NCBI RefSeq assembly: GCF_003044935.1
Contig: NZ_POXP01000001.1
Coordinates: 620,001 to 684,000 of the forward strand
Reading direction: 5' to 3'
Length of the DNA: 64,000 nt
Origin: Neisseria subflava
GTDB taxonomy: Bacteria; Pseudomonadota; Gammaproteobacteria; Burkholderiales; Neisseriaceae
Under the pieces are notes generated by a model that was not told where the DNA came from, did not search any database, and saw only the letters and a list, made by a program, of their open reading frames with translations. The position numbers and the translations under genes are program-made. Shown piece by piece: positions 49,691-58,129 of the stretch; within the stretch, counting starts at the first letter, position 1; every line of letters starts with the position of its first letter.

Positions 49691-50215
49691 ATGACCCGTC
49701 TTCCCACTGCCCCTCTCAAACGCCGCCTTGCCGCACTGGTTTACGAACTTCTGCTGACCGGCGCCGTGACCAGCATTGCTGCCCTTGCAGCCGGCATTGT
49801 CGCCATCTTTCTCAATCCCGTTTCCACGCGCCTGTCCATGCTGACAACCTGTCTGATTCTGTTCTACGCATGGTGGCTCTACTTCCGCGCCAACTGGCAC
49901 AAAAAAGGCCAAACCCTCGCCATGCAGACATGGAAAATCGGCTTAGCCGATAAAAACGATACCCAGCCGCAACTGCCGCAACTGCGCCTGCGCTTTATTT
50001 GGGCTAGCATTTTTATTGTCTTCATTCCCCTATTTGCCTACGCCGGATTGCGTCATCTGCTCAATATACCGCCCAAAGGCGCATTCGGCGCCGCGCTTAT
50101 TTGGCTCATCCTACCATGGGGCTTTGCCCTGTTCCATCCCGACCGCCAGTTCCTCTATGACTTCTTGGCCGGAACAAGGCTGGTGGATTTAAATCAGAAG
50201 AAAACAAACGAATAA
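49691..50215 (+). CDS. RDD-family membrane protein
   Basis: 174 residues, RDD domain with KRRLAALVYELLLTGAV at the start and three to four membrane segments; a conserved Lys-Gly-Gln-Thr-Leu step (HKKGQTLAMQTWKIGLAD) in the middle. Family members are small inner-membrane proteins, some proposed as Na+/H+ antiporters; no function can be set here. Convergent with the ketosynthase operon, separated by a DUS terminator. Confidence 0.85.
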   Translation: MTRLPTAPLKRRLAALVYELLLTGAVTSIAALAAGIVAIFLNPVSTRLSMLTTCLILFYAWWLYFRANWHKKGQTLAMQTWKIGLADKNDTQPQLPQLRLRFIWASIFIVFIPLFAYAGLRHLLNIPPKGAFGAALIWLILPWGFALFHPDRQFLYDFLAGTRLVDLNQKKTNE

Positions 50216-50247
50216 AATTCGCAAGCATCTCAAGCCCTAAATGAAAT

Positions 50248-50288
50248 AAAGGCCGTCTGAAACTCAAGATAAGTTTCAGACGGCCTTT
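50248..50288. terminator. Bidirectional DUS terminator, left border of APE-like locus
   Basis: AAAGGCCGTCTGAAAC and GTTTCAGACGGCCTTT with a nine-base loop between the RDD gene and the ketosynthase. Confidence 0.8.
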
Positions 50289-50309
50289 AATCATGAAATC
50301 AAGCGATGA

Positions 50310-51545
50310 TTATTCTTGCCAACGTTTGAACACCAGCGAAGTATTGACGCCGCCAAAAGCAAAGTTATTGCTGACCACATAATCTGTTTGAATCTCACGT
50401 CCGCCCGTTTGAATATAATCCACCTTGCCGCAACGCGGATCGATGTTTTCCAAATTGACGGTCGGCGCAAACCAACCATTGTTCATCATTTCAATGGTAA
50501 ACCAGGCTTCCAATGCGCCGCACGCGCCGAGTGTATGACCAAGGTAGCTTTTTTGCGAACTCATCGGTATAAAACCAAACACCGCTTCAGTAGCCAATGT
50601 TTCGGCAATATCGCCTTTTTCGGTCGCCGTACCGTGGCCGCTGACATAGCCGACTTTATCAGGCGTAATACCGGCGTCTTTCAGCGCAAGCTCCATACAT
50701 TTTTGCATGGTCTCTTTTTGCGGTTGGGTAACGTGGCTACCGTCGCTGTTGGCACCATAGCCGACGAGTTCGGCATAGATTTTCGCACCGCGCGCACGGG
50801 CGTGTTCCAATTCTTCCAATACGAAAATGCCTGCGCCTTCGCCGATGACCAAGCCGTCTCGAGCGTTGTCGTAAGGGCGCGGCGTCAGCTCAGGCTCGCC
50901 GTTACGGCGGCTGGCGGCATAAAGTGAATCGAAAACATAAACTTCGGACGGACAAAATTCTTCGCCGCCGCCGGCCAGCATCATATCAATCAGGCCGTAT
51001 TTAATCGCTTCGTAGGCATAACCAATGCCTTGGCTGCCGGAAGAACACGCGCTCGAAGTCGGGATAATGCGGCCTTTCAAACCGAAGAAAATGCCAATAT
51101 TGGCGGCAGTCGTATGCGGCATCATACGCACATAAGTATTGGCGTTGAAATTGCGCGATGTGCCTGTTATCAAAAGTTCGCCCATATCGCCGATGTCTTT
51201 GGTGCTGCCGACAGACGAACCGCACGCCACGCCCATACGGCCGTCTGTAATGCTTTCATCACCCAGCAAACCCGCATCCGTCAAGGCTTGCTCCGCCGCA
51301 TCGACACACAAATGCGATACGCGACCCATGCTTCTAAGCTGCTTGCGCGTCCAGTGTTCGGGAGGAGAATAGCCTTCAATCGGAGCACCCAGTTGCGCTT
51401 CCAATTCAGGAAAGCGTCCGCTCCAGTCCATGTATTTGACCGCGTTTTTTTCGGCTTTAAAGGCCGTCTGAATACTTTGCCAATCACGGCCGAAAGCGGT
51501 AATACCGCCGATACCTGTTACAACGACTCTTCTAGTATTCAACAC
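50310..51545 (-). CDS. Beta-ketoacyl-ACP synthase (ApeO-like)
   Basis: A 411-residue FabF-fold ketosynthase with a complete Cys-His-His set: C167 (TSSACSSGSQGIG), H304 (SGHGTATEKGD) and H337 (LGHTLGACGALEAW). It resembles the ketosynthases of aryl-polyene and xanthomonadin loci rather than the housekeeping FabF, which normally sits in a fab cluster. Last gene of the minus operon dehydratase-ketoreductase-ketosynthase; it overlaps the ketoreductase by seven bases. Expected to extend the polyene chain on the acyl carrier protein, probably as a heterodimer with the short ketosynthase-like protein at 52932. Confidence 0.88.
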   Translation of the reverse strand: MLNTRRVVVTGIGGITAFGRDWQSIQTAFKAEKNAVKYMDWSGRFPELEAQLGAPIEGYSPPEHWTRKQLRSMGRVSHLCVDAAEQALTDAGLLGDESITDGRMGVACGSSVGSTKDIGDMGELLITGTSRNFNANTYVRMMPHTTAANIGIFFGLKGRIIPTSSACSSGSQGIGYAYEAIKYGLIDMMLAGGGEEFCPSEVYVFDSLYAASRRNGEPELTPRPYDNARDGLVIGEGAGIFVLEELEHARARGAKIYAELVGYGANSDGSHVTQPQKETMQKCMELALKDAGITPDKVGYVSGHGTATEKGDIAETLATEAVFGFIPMSSQKSYLGHTLGACGALEAWFTIEMMNNGWFAPTVNLENIDPRCGKVDYIQTGGREIQTDYVVSNNFAFGGVNTSLVFKRWQE

Positions 51546-52267
51546 AAACCTCCGTTCACAGCAATCACTTGGCGCGTAATGTACGCCGCTTTTTCATCCA
51601 TCAAAAAGCGCACCGCATGCGCCACTTCCTCAGGCAATCCCATACGCGCGGCAGGGACGGCCTTTAAAATTTCTTCGACAGGTACGTTCTCATCGATAAT
51701 ATCGGTATCGATAAGACCCGGTGCCACGCAGTTGACGGTAATGTTACGTTTTGCCAACTCAACCGCCAAGGCTTTTGCCGCGCCGATCAAACCCGCTTTG
51801 GACGCGCTGTAATTGACCTGACCACGATTGCCCGTCAAACCGGACACCGACGCCATGCACACAATCCGTCCGGCTTTTCGGCGGCGGATCATCGGCATGG
51901 TCAAAGGGTGCAACACATTATAAAAACCGTCCAAATTAGTACGCAGCACCAAGTCCCAATCATCATCTGTAAACGCAGGAAACGCATTGTCGCGCGTCAG
52001 CCCGGCATTCAGTACCACGCCGTAATATGTGCCGTTTGCCTCAATGTCGGCAGTCAAAATTTCTCGGCAGGCTTCGCGGTCGGACACGTCAAACTGCAAC
52101 ACGCGCGCATTTCTACCCAATGCACGGATTTCTTCTGCAACAGCTTCTGCTTCATCGCGACGGCTGCGGCAGTGGACGACAATATCAAAGCCGTCCTGAG
52201 CCAAACCAAGCGCGACGGCTTTGCCGATACCGCGATTAGACCCTGTAATTAAAATAGTTTCACTCAT
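51539..52267 (-). CDS. 3-ketoacyl-ACP reductase (FabG/ApeQ-like)
   Basis: 242 residues from the ATG at 52267 (MSETILITGSNRGIGKAVA). Short-chain dehydrogenase with S140, Y153 and K157 (VNYSASKAG) and the cofactor motif TGSNRGIG. It reduces the beta-keto group after each extension. Overlaps the ketosynthase start by seven bases, indicating coupled translation. Confidence 0.88.
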   Translation of the reverse strand: MSETILITGSNRGIGKAVALGLAQDGFDIVVHCRSRRDEAEAVAEEIRALGRNARVLQFDVSDREACREILTADIEANGTYYGVVLNAGLTRDNAFPAFTDDDWDLVLRTNLDGFYNVLHPLTMPMIRRRKAGRIVCMASVSGLTGNRGQVNYSASKAGLIGAAKALAVELAKRNITVNCVAPGLIDTDIIDENVPVEEILKAVPAARMGLPEEVAHAVRFLMDEKAAYITRQVIAVNGGLC

Positions 52268-52288
52268 ACGTTTTCTCACTATATCGAC

Positions 52289-52322
52289 AGGCCGTCTGAA
52301 TCTTTGTCTTTTCAGACGGCCT
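52289..52322 (-). terminator. DUS hairpin within the minus APE operon
   Basis: AGGCCGTCTGAA and TTCAGACGGCCT with a loop of about 10 bases between the dehydratase and the ketoreductase. Confidence 0.55.
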
Positions 52323-52332
52323 TGTAAACGGT

Positions 52333-52821
52333 TTAAATGATTTGACCGTCTTTCGGACTGTACACATTTAAAGAAGCTTTTGCCAGCAAACCGTCCGGCG
52401 GCAACAGATGCTTCACATCTTCCGGCGCATCCGTCCAGCGCAACTCGCAATCAAATACGCCCATGCCGCCCAAATCCTGAATGGACACATGCGCCCTGAC
52501 TTCCAGCTCAGTACCGACAGGCACGGAATCGGCAAACAAATCCAGCTTGCGCGTTCCCAATAAAAAACCCAAACGGACAGGCTCTCCAGCCTTTAAAGCC
52601 TCAATGCCTGCAAACGCGCCTATGCCCTGCGCCATCAATTCCATATAAGCCATAGACGGCAACACACCATCCTGCAGCAAAATATGCTTGTCGCCAACCG
52701 GCGCACGGCAAACCGTGTAGTCATCGCCAAATTCTTTCACACAATCGATTAGCACCATATGTCCGCTGTGCGGAAGCAGCGAAGTCACATCATAAATCGG
52801 GGCACTCGGTATTGAAGGCAT
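52333..52821 (-). CDS. Hotdog-fold 3-hydroxyacyl-ACP dehydratase (ApeP-like)
   Basis: 162 residues. FabA/FabZ-like start LLPHSGHMVLIDCVKEFGDDY with the expected catalytic His (H18) and the helix LPSMAYMELMAQGIGAF carrying E61. Matches the ApeP type in aryl-polyene loci, which works with a second dehydratase (ApeI-type). A homologous ApeI-type domain is fused to the ligase at 56390. First gene of the minus operon. Confidence 0.82.
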   Translation of the reverse strand: MPSIPSAPIYDVTSLLPHSGHMVLIDCVKEFGDDYTVCRAPVGDKHILLQDGVLPSMAYMELMAQGIGAFAGIEALKAGEPVRLGFLLGTRKLDLFADSVPVGTELEVRAHVSIQDLGGMGVFDCELRWTDAPEDVKHLLPPDGLLAKASLNVYSPKDGQII

Positions 52822-52931
52822 AAAATGTCATCCGGGAATAAATTACGTTACAATATGCATTATAACAGAGCCTAGCTTTTACTAACCCATTTCATTACAA
52901 TGTATGAAAATGTAAAACATTGAAAGACATC

Positions 52932-53693
52932 ATGCCTCAAAACGTTTGCCGTTTCAGCTTCAATATCGCCGCATGGCAGGCCTCCTCCAGCAAAATCAGT
53001 ACGCCGGAGCAATGGCAGGACTGGGCGCAGGGAAAACTCGATACCGCATCCCTGCCGGAGTGCAAACCCGCGCTCTCCTTTTTGCCGCCTATGCAACGCC
53101 GCCGCTTGGGAAAAGCGGCACGCTTGGTTTGTGATGCTGCATGGAATCTGGCCGACCAATATCCTGAAAGTGTACCGGTTTACGTTTCGCACGACGGCGA
53201 AAGCAACCGCAGCTTTGAATTATGGCAAGAGCTTTTGAACACGCATACCGTCTCGCCGACCTCATTCGGCCTGTCCGTCCACAACGCAACGATTGGGCAA
53301 TGGTCGATGTTGCGTAAAGACATGAGCGAGCATACCGCGTTGGCCGTTGCCGCCGATTCCTTTGAAACCGCGCTGACCGAGGCATTTGCGCTTTTACAAG
53401 ACGGCGCGCCATCTGTTTTAGTAATTGTCGCCGATGATCCGTTGTCTGAAGACTATCCCGTCTTGGCTACCCGTGCGCCGTTTGCCTATGCATTGGCACT
53501 GGTCATCACAAAAGGCGAAGACTATACCTTAAGCTTGGAAACCACATCTGAAAGGCCGTCTGAAAATCCTAACGATACAACAGTCGAGCCCTATTGGAGC
53601 AGCTTGGAGTGGGTACGCTTCCTGCTTTCAGACGGCCGACAACACACGCAACACTATATCGGTAGAAACTGGCACTGGCAGAAAAACGCATGA
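52932..53693 (+). CDS. Truncated ketosynthase-like protein (ApeC / chain-length-factor type)
   Basis: 253 residues from the ATG at 52932 (a TTG four codons earlier is possible). It matches the N-terminal ketosynthase half only (PF13723-like): FLPPMQRRRLGKAARLVCDAA, VYVSHDGESNRSFELW and the region SFGLSVHNATIGQWSML, where an active ketosynthase would carry the catalytic Cys; none is present here. Such short ketosynthases occur in aryl-polyene loci as partner of the true ketosynthase. Two DUS copies interrupt the C-terminal part (ERPSENP and LSDGR). Its stop overlaps the next start (ATGA). Confidence 0.82.
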   Translation: MPQNVCRFSFNIAAWQASSSKISTPEQWQDWAQGKLDTASLPECKPALSFLPPMQRRRLGKAARLVCDAAWNLADQYPESVPVYVSHDGESNRSFELWQELLNTHTVSPTSFGLSVHNATIGQWSMLRKDMSEHTALAVAADSFETALTEAFALLQDGAPSVLVIVADDPLSEDYPVLATRAPFAYALALVITKGEDYTLSLETTSERPSENPNDTTVEPYWSSLEWVRFLLSDGRQHTQHYIGRNWHWQKNA

Positions 53694-54448
53694 AGACTTT
53701 AGACTATTTCCGTCGCTTTTTTGCCACACTCTTCGGCTTTATCCTTTTCGGCGTTGCAGGCGTATTGTTCAAAATCGCACTTTTGCCCTATACGCTCAAA
53801 TCGACCAAAGGCGACATCAAACGTCAACTTGAAGCAAGGCGCATGATAGGCAAAGTTTGGCGTTTCTTCGTCGGCTACCTGCAATGGTCAGGCGTATTGA
53901 GCGTCCGCTTCAACGGCTTGGAAAAACTCGGCAGGCCCGGCCAGCTTATTCTTGCCAACCATCCCTCGCTTTTGGATGTCGTCTTGCTGATCAGCCATTA
54001 TTCGGAGCCAAACGTACTGGTTAAAAAAGACCTGTTGCACAACCCCAGCATGAAAAGCCAGATTATCGCTTCAGGCTACATCCCCAACGATGAAAGTATG
54101 GAAATGCTGGAAGAAATCGATGCCGTGTTCAAAAGTGGGCAAAGCCTACTAATTTTTCCCGAAGGCACCCGCACAGGTTGGGACGGACAGGTTAAAATGC
54201 ACCGTGGCGCCGTATCACTCGGTTTGCGCAGTGCATCAGTCATCACGCCCGTGTGCATCAAGATGACGCCGCCCAATTTTAAAAAGGGGCAGCCGTGGTA
54301 CAAAATCCCGCCACAAAAAATTCATTATGAAATTACCGTCGGCGACGACATCCTGCCGGAAGAATGGCTGGCAGAAAAACCCCTGCCCATCGCCGCACGC
54401 CGTTTAAACGAATACCTGCAAGACTATTTTACAAGGAAAACCACATGA
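53690..54448 (+). CDS. Lysophospholipid/1-acyl-glycerol-phosphate-type acyltransferase
   Basis: 252 residues of the PlsC family: NHPSLLD (H91, D96) and FPEGTRTG near residue 161, after an N-terminal membrane segment at about 10-32. The gene is placed as in aryl-polyene loci, where the acyltransferase is thought to load or transfer the product to a lipid. It overlaps both neighbours by the ATGA type, so the ketosynthase-like protein, acyltransferase and first ACP are tightly coupled. Confidence 0.87.
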   Translation: MKTLDYFRRFFATLFGFILFGVAGVLFKIALLPYTLKSTKGDIKRQLEARRMIGKVWRFFVGYLQWSGVLSVRFNGLEKLGRPGQLILANHPSLLDVVLLISHYSEPNVLVKKDLLHNPSMKSQIIASGYIPNDESMEMLEEIDAVFKSGQSLLIFPEGTRTGWDGQVKMHRGAVSLGLRSASVITPVCIKMTPPNFKKGQPWYKIPPQKIHYEITVGDDILPEEWLAEKPLPIAARRLNEYLQDYFTRKTT

Positions 54449-54705
54449 GCAATTTAGAAAACCAAATCAAACAATTAATCATCGACAGCTTGGGCTTGGA
54501 AGACATTACTGTTGCCGACATCGGCAGCGAAGATCCGCTTTTCGGCGACGACGGCCTGGGTCTGGATTCGGTTGATGCATTGGAACTTGGTTTGGCCGTA
54601 CAAAAAACCTTCGGCTTCCAGCTCGACGGTGAAAACGACAACCTGCGCGAAAACTTCGCCAACGTCAAAACACTGGCCGAGTTCGTCAAGAGCCGCCAAG
54701 CATAA
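54445..54705 (+). CDS. Acyl carrier protein 1 (APE-like locus)
   Basis: 86 residues with the phosphopantetheine site LGLDSVDALELG (S42). Start ATG overlaps the acyltransferase stop. Distinct from the housekeeping AcpP: DIGSEDPLFGDDGLG before the serine. One of two ACPs in the locus, as in the ApeE/ApeF pair. Confidence 0.9.
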   Translation: MSNLENQIKQLIIDSLGLEDITVADIGSEDPLFGDDGLGLDSVDALELGLAVQKTFGFQLDGENDNLRENFANVKTLAEFVKSRQA

Positions 54706-54717
54706 GGGAGAGAGAAG

Positions 54718-54966
54718 ATGACCGAACAAGAAGTACGCGCCCTGCTGACCGATGCACTAGTTAACCTGTTTGAAATCGAACCGGAACGCATCAAACCCGA
54801 AACCAACCTCTACGAAGATTTGGAAATCGACAGCATCGACGCCATCGACCTTATCGACCACATCAAACGCGAAACCGGCCGCAAACTGCAAGCCGAAGAC
54901 TTCCGCAATGTGCGTACCGTAGAAGACGTGGTTCAAGCGGTTTTGAAAGTACAACAAGATTCCTGA
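54718..54966 (+). CDS. Acyl carrier protein 2 (APE-like locus)
   Basis: 82 residues, site YEDLEIDSIDAIDL (S39). AGGGAGAG ribosome site six bases upstream. The serine environment (EIDSID) resembles ApeF-type carriers rather than AcpP (ELDSLDTV). Confidence 0.9.
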   Translation: MTEQEVRALLTDALVNLFEIEPERIKPETNLYEDLEIDSIDAIDLIDHIKRETGRKLQAEDFRNVRTVEDVVQAVLKVQQDS

Positions 54967-54986
54967 TTCCGCTTTGAATCAGCATA

Positions 54987-55026
54987 TTTTCAGACGGCCT
55001 TGTCAATCGGCAAGGCCGTCTGAAAA
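54987..55026 (+). terminator. Inverted DUS hairpin within the plus APE arm
   Basis: TTTTCAGACGGCCTTG and CAAGGCCGTCTGAAAA with a loop of about eight bases. Confidence 0.65.
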
Positions 55027-55038
55027 TCAATCACAACC

Positions 55039-55578
55039 ATGAAAATATTAGGAAAACTCCTACTAGCCCTCGCCAGTCTTGCCTATCCGCTCCTATGGTA
55101 TTACGGCAGGGAAAACGGCGCATTTTTCTGGCTTGCAGCGGCTATGTGTGTGTTATGGCTGATACGCGCCGCCATGCCGCAAACTACAGCACAACGCATT
55201 ACGGCGATTATCCTTGCTACTTTTTTTGCAGCGGTACTGGTTTTCAGACGGCCTGACTCGATGTATTGGTATCCTGTCGCCGTCAACGCACTGATGCTTA
55301 CCGTTTTCGGTGGTAGCCTGTTTGCCAAACAAACCGTTATCGAACGCCTCGCCCGACTGCAACACCCCGATTTGCCGCCCGAAGGCGTGCGCCACACTCG
55401 GCGCGTTACGCAAATCTGGTGCGCCTTCTTCATTTTCAACGGCGCAACCGCCGCCATTTTGGCTGGCTTGCAATATTACGACTGGTGGGCGGCTTATACG
55501 GGCATCGTGTCTTATGTGTTAATGGGAATCTTATTTGCCGGAGAGTGGATTTATCGGAAATTGGTTTTGAAGGTTTAA
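55039..55578 (+). CDS. COG4648-like multi-pass membrane protein
   Basis: 179 residues with five or six membrane segments, aromatic-rich (YPLLWYYGRENGAFFWLAAAMC). This type of small membrane protein accompanies many aryl-polyene loci (ApeG-like), role unknown. A DUS lies in the frame encoding VFRRPDS, showing that the uptake sequence has been absorbed into the protein. Confidence 0.75.
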   Translation: MKILGKLLLALASLAYPLLWYYGRENGAFFWLAAAMCVLWLIRAAMPQTTAQRITAIILATFFAAVLVFRRPDSMYWYPVAVNALMLTVFGGSLFAKQTVIERLARLQHPDLPPEGVRHTRRVTQIWCAFFIFNGATAAILAGLQYYDWWAAYTGIVSYVLMGILFAGEWIYRKLVLKV

Positions 55579-55618
55579 ACCATTAAAAATATTTCATCAA
55601 TTAGACGAATAACCATAA

Positions 55619-56374
55619 ATGAAAAAAATTATCCTATTTACTCTGATTTCCTTCATATTTACCGCATGTTCTTCGACATCTAAAACGCCTTTATCTCCTG
55701 AAGAAAAGGCAGAAGCCGAATACAAGAAAAATTATACGGAAGTTGCCAGCCATACCATCAAAACGCGCTCGGGAAACCTGACCGTCATTGACCGAATACA
55801 CAATCGTTATTCTGACGATACTACAGCCAGCAGCATGAATTTGATGATTATTCGGAAATCCAATACGGTAAAAGCAAGGGCTGCACAAACAGCCGCATTT
55901 ACAGCAACTTTTGCATTATTCATTCTTGCCGGTAGTAGCGGTCATATTGCATATGAAGGCCCTGACCTGCTGGGCAAACACAGTTTAAGCGGGAAGCCCA
56001 TTAAACCGAATTTTGCGAATCCTGTTTTTGAACAATTCTCCCCCAAAGTTCTCGATTGGGCGGCAAAACGGTCATTTAAAAGCAATAGTGCCAATAAAAA
56101 ACTATTTGTCCAACCGGGCCGTTTCTATTTGGTTTATGAAAAATTTAATAAACGAGACCGATTCTTTCTAAACAATGAAGTCAGCCTTTTGGTAGACGGA
56201 CAAAGTGGCAAAACCGATCGCTTACTCCATTGTTTCAAAAGAAGTGAAAGCCATTCATTGGAAGAATGGCAAGCAAATGATTACGAATTGGTACGCCAAA
56301 CGACAAATAAACAATACGATGAATGCTTGGCCCAATTCAAAGAAGATACCAAGGCAAATACATCAAAATTATAA
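55619..56374 (+). CDS. Lipoprotein of unknown function inside the locus
   Basis: 251 residues, lipobox FIFTAC (Cys 17) then a Ser/Thr linker; the middle has a hydrophobic stretch (AAQTAAFTATFALFILAGSSG) and the C-terminal part is charged. Base composition is more AT-rich than the neighbours, and the gene contains no DUS. I see no family match and no APE component of this shape. It looks like an insertion between the membrane protein and the ligase; an envelope role is only an inference from the lipobox. Confidence 0.7.
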   Translation: MKKIILFTLISFIFTACSSTSKTPLSPEEKAEAEYKKNYTEVASHTIKTRSGNLTVIDRIHNRYSDDTTASSMNLMIIRKSNTVKARAAQTAAFTATFALFILAGSSGHIAYEGPDLLGKHSLSGKPIKPNFANPVFEQFSPKVLDWAAKRSFKSNSANKKLFVQPGRFYLVYEKFNKRDRFFLNNEVSLLVDGQSGKTDRLLHCFKRSESHSLEEWQANDYELVRQTTNKQYDECLAQFKEDTKANTSKL

Positions 56375-56389
56375 AACCTTAGAACCATC

Positions 56390-58093
56390 ATGCACCTAAC
56401 CCGAATCCTATCCTCCGATCTACCCCAACACGACCTTATCGCCGCCCATCCGAATTGGACGCGTGCTGATTTCAACCGTGCGGTTTTTCATCTGTCAGGC
56501 CGTCTGAAACAGGCAGACGTGCAAACTGCCGCGTTGTGGTTTGACGATGCCGCGCTGTTTGCCTGTGCCGTGTTGGCAGTGTGGCATTCTGGCGGAAAGG
56601 TTTTATTATTGCCCAATTTGGCGCAAGACAATTTGGAGTGGGGAAAAACGGCAGAAGCGTTTTTAACGGATTCAACAGATAAAAAGCTGTCTTCAGACGG
56701 CCTGAACATTTGGCACTTGCCTGATGTATTGACTCAAACAGAATCGGAAGGACTGAGCACCTATCCTGAAAACCATCTGATTCCCGACCATGCCGAAGCA
56801 TGGCTGAAAACATCAGGATCCAGCGGTGAAGCGCAAATTATTGTGAAAACCGCCGCGCAAATGCAGGCAGAAGCCCTGACTTTGGCAAATACGCTGCCAT
56901 TTGGACAACACGGTGAAACCGTGATCGGCAGCGTGATTCCGCAGCATCTTTACGGCTTCACATTCCGCTTCGCACTCGCGTTGACAATGGGTTGGACTAT
57001 GGAGCGACAGCAGGCGGTTTATCCGGAAAACCTGCTTTCCAGCACAGCCGCACATGATAAAGTGGTTTGGATTGCCAGTCCGGCCGTACTCAACCGCTTG
57101 GGTGAAAACCGCAACTGGCAAAGTATCGGCCATAAAATTGCAGGCATTGTCTCGGCTGGCGGCGCATTGCCCGCAGCCACGGCGGATTTGCTGCAACAGG
57201 CTGCCGTCCGCCCGTTTGAAGTTTATGGCAGTACCGAAACCGGCGTGATTGCCTCACGTTGCGAACGCCAAGAATGGCAGCCTTTCGAAGGCGTGGAAAT
57301 CGGACAAAACGAAGAAGGCGCACTGTGGGCTTCTTCGCCTTGGTCGCCCGAGCGCCGCCAAACAGCCGATTTGATCGAGCCGCAAGATGACGGTTTTCTG
57401 TTACTCGGTCGTCAAGACCGCATTATTAAATTTGAGGACAAACGCGTGTCGCTGACCCAAATCGAACACGAACTTTTACAACACCCTTGGATTGCCGACG
57501 CCCACTGCGGCCGTCATCCGCAGCATCAACGCATTGCCATATGGGCAGCATTGAACGCAGACGGTATCGCCGCCTTGCGCGAAAAAGGCCGTGCTGCGGT
57601 TGCCGATACGCTCAAACGCCATCTGGCCGCCACGCAGGACACCATTGCCCTGCCGCGTTACTGGCGTTTTACCGACAACCTGCCACGTAATGCCCAAGCC
57701 AAAATCGCTGCGGCGGATTTTCAGACGGCCTTTACCGTTGCCCAAACTTCGCCCGTTTGGTCGAAAACATCATCTGACGATGAAACCAATACTGAAACTT
57801 TTATCGGGCGCGTGCCTTTGGATTTGGTTTATTTCGGTGGCCATTTTGCCACCTTCCCGCTGGTTCCCGGCGTGGTCGAGCTGCAATGGGTGCGCAACCT
57901 GATCGCGCCCAAGCTATGGGGCAAACAGCGTGTCATCCGCATCGAAAATCTAAAATATCAGCAGTTTATCCGTCCTCATGATGAAGTGTCGGTAGAGCTG
58001 AAATTTGATGAAGGTAAAAATAAACTAAGCTTTAAAATCAACAACGGAGAGCATCCGTGTGCATCAGGACGGATTGTATTTGAGGCCGTCTGA
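56390..58093 (+). CDS. Fused AMP-dependent aryl/acyl ligase and ApeI-type dehydratase
   Basis: 567 residues. Residues 1-~450 form an ANL-superfamily ligase: TSGSSGEAQ (141-149), YGSTETGVIAS, then LLGRQDRIIKFEDKRVSLTQIEHEL and the KIAAADF-type C-terminal Lys region. From ~470 a separate hotdog domain begins (TFIGRVPLDLVYFGGHFATFPLVPGVVELQW), with its His at 485. In E. coli the two activities are ApeH and ApeI, separate proteins. The ligase would activate the aromatic starter, the hotdog domain dehydrate the intermediates. Several DUS copies lie in the gene, and the stop is the TGA of a DUS. Confidence 0.85.
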   Translation: MHLTRILSSDLPQHDLIAAHPNWTRADFNRAVFHLSGRLKQADVQTAALWFDDAALFACAVLAVWHSGGKVLLLPNLAQDNLEWGKTAEAFLTDSTDKKLSSDGLNIWHLPDVLTQTESEGLSTYPENHLIPDHAEAWLKTSGSSGEAQIIVKTAAQMQAEALTLANTLPFGQHGETVIGSVIPQHLYGFTFRFALALTMGWTMERQQAVYPENLLSSTAAHDKVVWIASPAVLNRLGENRNWQSIGHKIAGIVSAGGALPAATADLLQQAAVRPFEVYGSTETGVIASRCERQEWQPFEGVEIGQNEEGALWASSPWSPERRQTADLIEPQDDGFLLLGRQDRIIKFEDKRVSLTQIEHELLQHPWIADAHCGRHPQHQRIAIWAALNADGIAALREKGRAAVADTLKRHLAATQDTIALPRYWRFTDNLPRNAQAKIAAADFQTAFTVAQTSPVWSKTSSDDETNTETFIGRVPLDLVYFGGHFATFPLVPGVVELQWVRNLIAPKLWGKQRVIRIENLKYQQFIRPHDEVSVELKFDEGKNKLSFKINNGEHPCASGRIVFEAV

Positions 58094-58129
58094 ATATACC
58101 TATTAACTTTTTAGTGGAAAACCAACAAT

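Noticed and set aside
51030-51812. 260-codon frame antisense to the ketosynthase and ketoreductase
   Set aside because: Spans two real overlapping genes on the other strand.
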